From Cerrena zonata (Eukaryota > Basidiomycota > Agaricomycetes > Polyporales > Cerrenaceae), in NCBI GenBank assembly GCA_038087015.1, contig JASBNA010000010.1, positions 558,001-622,000 on the forward strand: a stretch of 64,000 nucleotides of DNA, given 5' to 3'. A model generated the notes under the pieces. That model was not told the origin of the DNA. It worked only from the letters and a program-made list of their open reading frames with translations, and ran no database searches. Positions 61,365 to 64,000 of the stretch are shown piece by piece (within the stretch, counting starts at the first letter, position 1; the number at the start of each line of letters is the position of its first letter). Position numbers and translations under genes: made by a program.

Positions 61365-62537
61365 ATGCTTGAAGATTTTGTACTGTGAGTAATTTGTCGA
61401 GATTTGTACAGAACTAATACCTACGACACGGTATCTTGTAAATTGTAGCATAAACCCAGATAAACGTCAAGTTTACCAATATTCTGGTCCTATTGATTTA
61501 TTCCGTGGATCATATTCAAAACTTGGCGATCTTCTCACTAGGCCGGACAGTATTAAGCCCCTAGATATAAAACATATACTGGAACTCTATAGACCAATGC
61601 AGTAAGTCGGGGAAGATACAGGAATTGTACATAATCTGATCACTTATCCAGTATCAAACGTCTGACTGCTGGGTATCGTGCAATTCAACAAGGAGAAGCA
61701 GACGAGGGCGAACCCGAACCGCTGTCAACATCTACATCGTCACCATGCAACTCCCTTGGTGATTTCTCTAAGCTACCTGTGGAGCTCCTCGTCATGATAT
61801 TCGACTATCTCGACTCGTACGAAACCGTGATCTGCTTCAGTATGACCACCTTGGCTCTATTCTGTCTTGGCTACGACTGCATTCAGAAACGCTATCGGGA
61901 AGATCTATGGGCTGGGGATCGACTGATATGTCTCGATGACACCGATCTGGGGGACTTCCCCGAGACCTTCTCTGACGAAGAGATCTCAGCTGTATTGGCC
62001 ATCGAAGGTGAAGAAGATGCATTGAAAGCATGGGCTACAGCTTATATTCCATCGGAGCCATACTTCAACAAGCTTCCCGACTCACTCGGATTCGACTATG
62101 ACCACGATCCCAATCCTCATCTTATGTATGCACTCATCAATAAGGTCCTGAACCGCTCTCATGGCCACTTCGATCGTGATCCTAATGATTGGCTCCTGTT
62201 TAATCTCACCAAATGCGAGTACATCTCCCGCTCCACCATAATTGATCTGCTAGACATCGACAAAAGGTCTCGATTGACTTACGGGGAGATACTGGTGATT
62301 CGCATTTGCTGGTCTACTATGGGCCGAATGTATCGAGATGGCACCTATCGTGGAGATTGGGCAGGCGACAGGATCGAGATTACCACCATGGATAGACTGA
62401 AGGATCGTGCTAAGTGGATTGATATCAGTGAACAGGTCGCAGAACATATCAAGACTATCTGGAAGGCGCAGTACGGAGAGAGGTGGAAAGAGGAGATGAA
62501 AGAACGACCTGTCAAGAATCTAGCTTACTCTTCCTAG
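61365..62537 (+). CDS. F-box protein
   Basis: Three exons (61365-61384, 61449-61601, 61652-62537) join in frame to 352 residues. The head is MLEDFVLINPDKRQVYQYSG. A Ser/Thr-rich spacer is followed by the F-box, LGDFSKLPVELLVMIFDYLD, at about residue 105, then SYETVICFSMTTLALFCLGY. The rest is acidic and charged (DDTDLGDFPETFSDEEISAV; VAEHIKTIWKAQYGERWKEE). No LRR or WD repeats. F-boxes bind Skp1 in SCF ubiquitin ligases; the C-terminal part would select the substrate, which is unknown. Some basidiomycete F-box proteins of this size act outside SCF. All splice sites are canonical and no break is seen. Confidence 0.75.
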
Positions 62538-62673
62538 TGATCTACTACCCGCAGTGCTCGCAACGCGTGGTACAATGTTTCTTTCTGACTTGTGAATCAC
62601 GTAACGCTAGGGCCATGGAGTCCTTATAGTCAATAAATATGTATACTCGTCTAGTCTGAGAATGCACAAATCA

Positions 62674-64000
62674 TTATACAAAAGGATCGTATCGAGGTGG
62701 TGCAGTAGTCGCTGAACCGTCTACGCTTGGAGGAGGCAGATTAGCCACAGCTCGGTTTAAACGGTCGACCAGGTCTTCGATATTATCTGGATGGTTACTA
62801 GCATCAGCAGACTGGAGGAGCTCTCTTTGAGACATTGGAGTTTGAATGGGGTTCATAGGATCTGCCTGAGAGGCCGGAGCTGATGATTCTTGTACTTCGT
62901 CGCGCACTTTTGAAGAATTGTAATAATCTGTGGACAGAATCGTGAATACCTTGGCATTAAACAGAAGCAAGAAATTCTCAAATACCGATGATAGGGAGTG
63001 GTGGAGGGAATGGATTCACAGATTGGGAGATATAGTCAGATTCCTCCTGAATTTGTTGCTTATACCTGATCTCACGTCGGCGCCGGTAGCGGATGACGAG
63101 GATTACAACGCTTATTAGGACCACGAGAAGGACTCCACCCACTACTCCACCAATGATTGGTCCTAAGGAGTGGGAACGCGAATTAAGAGGGGAAGGCGAC
63201 GTGTTTAGTGGTCCGGGAGCACTTGACGACGGAATAGGTCTTCAAGGCAATATCGTCAACACTCACTGTCGAATAAAACTATATAGAAGTACTCACATCG
63301 GTGATGGATCGGCTGCTAGACCGATCGCAGCATTGAGAACATCAGCCGCAGCGAGCTGGCCCCATGGAAGCATGGAAGGAACAGGAGGGCCAGTCCAACT
63401 CTGAACATAGTAGTCTGTACCAGGATAGCGAGCATTGTTTAAGACGGCATTGTACTACGGAGTACTTTCAGCAAGGATTGACATTGAGGGGGGGGGACAC
63501 ATAAGAACTTACCTGGAGCATCAAATATGCCTTGATCAGATTGGCAATATCGGAGTTGGGTGGACTACGGGACCAGTGCTCGTACAGAGCTCGCACAAGC
63601 ATACCTGGAAGGATGAGAACGGAGAAAAAGGTCATATATAAAAGTATCATCACCTTTGTATGCAGTATTGAAATGCGAGTTATCTGATACGTCGACAGGG
63701 GCTAAAAGGTAACGTGGTGAGTACATGTACATGCACGATCTCCTGCTTGACTACTTTACCTAACGTGTCCGTAAGGATGCCATTGGAGTCCGACCACGAC
63801 GCCGACTTTATGGAACTTAAAGCGAGTTGATCTGCTCTAGAAGAGGAATCCGATTGAGAGAACATGTGGACGATGGTTACGGCACAAGCTCACGTTTGTA
63901 CCAGTGTCGAATTAGATGTTTTATTCGCAAAGACGCTCAATCCTTCGAGATATAATCCTGTGTTATAGGTCATCACAAGGGGATCGTTGTTTCCGCATGT
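62674..64000 (-). CDS. GH76-like membrane protein, copy F (N-terminal part outside window)
   Basis: Minus-strand sister of copy E; the start lies beyond 64000. Visible from right to left: YNTGLYLEGLSVFANKTSNS, SRADQLALSSIKSASWSDSN, GMLVRALYEHWSRSPPNSDI, WTGPPVPSMLPWGQLAAADV and LNAAIGLA. A transmembrane helix of the VVGGVLLVVLISVVILVIR type and a basic stop-transfer (YRRRREIR) follow. The tail has VNPFPPPLPIIG and ends NLPPPSVDGSATTAPPRYDP, then FV before TAA at 62674. No break was found in the visible part. DNA similarity to copy E is high throughout, including introns, so E and F form a recent inverted pair. Confidence 0.8.

Overview
This is a fungal window, most likely from a basidiomycete of the Agaricomycetes. 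The evidence is the dense short introns (about 50-65 nt) with GT...AG ends and CTRAC-like branch sites, a basidiomycete-type glyceraldehyde-3-phosphate dehydrogenase gene, and family content typical of mushroom-forming fungi: GH76-like membrane proteins, a DUF6535 membrane protein, F-box-family leucine-rich proteins, a P450 whose C-terminus resembles the ent-kaurene-oxidase type, and a BAG-domain protein. The species cannot be named from sequence alone.

Layout. 1-1715: GAPDH, 5' end outside the window. About 2.2-14 kb: two tandem modules. Each pairs an F-box-family LRR-like gene (nearly erased in the first module, intact at 9861-10883 in the second) with a GH76-like gene (3767-6268 and 11359-13806). 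About 14.3-40.1 kb: a large duplicated region. Block A (about 14.33-21.83 kb) and block B (about 32.83-40.07 kb) are direct repeats. Their right halves (about 3.6 kb each) are nearly identical and carry an LRR-like gene (18509-19564 and 36784-37842) plus a minus-strand multi-exon gene. Their left halves are more diverged. A third, decayed copy sits at about 21.9-24.9 kb. Two minus-strand GH76-like genes lie between the blocks (25347-27981 intact; 28542-30704 broken). 40.4-46.4 kb: a DUF6535 protein, a small unknown gene and a cytochrome P450. 46.4-49.5 kb: no gene recognised. 49.6-64 kb: a GH76-like gene (+) and a sister copy (-, running off the right end) face each other around a small tail-motif membrane protein, a possible small secreted protein, a type-B carboxylesterase, a BAG-domain gene and an F-box gene.

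How it may work together. The main theme is expansion and decay of two families. One is a secreted GH76-like ectodomain, one transmembrane helix and a proline-rich cytosolic tail. The tail ends in a PPxY motif, a known ligand of WW domains such as those of Rsp5/Nedd4 ubiquitin ligases, in all five copies whose tails are readable. The other is a set of F-box-family leucine-rich proteins that lack the F-box. All three intact copies keep a CACGTG-containing promoter block and a 5'-UTR intron of exactly 64 nt. Together with the separate F-box and BAG-domain genes, this suggests a fast-evolving, ubiquitin- and chaperone-linked cell-surface gene neighbourhood; that link is inference. Several genes are interrupted by single-base indels, which may be recent decay or residual sequencing errors.
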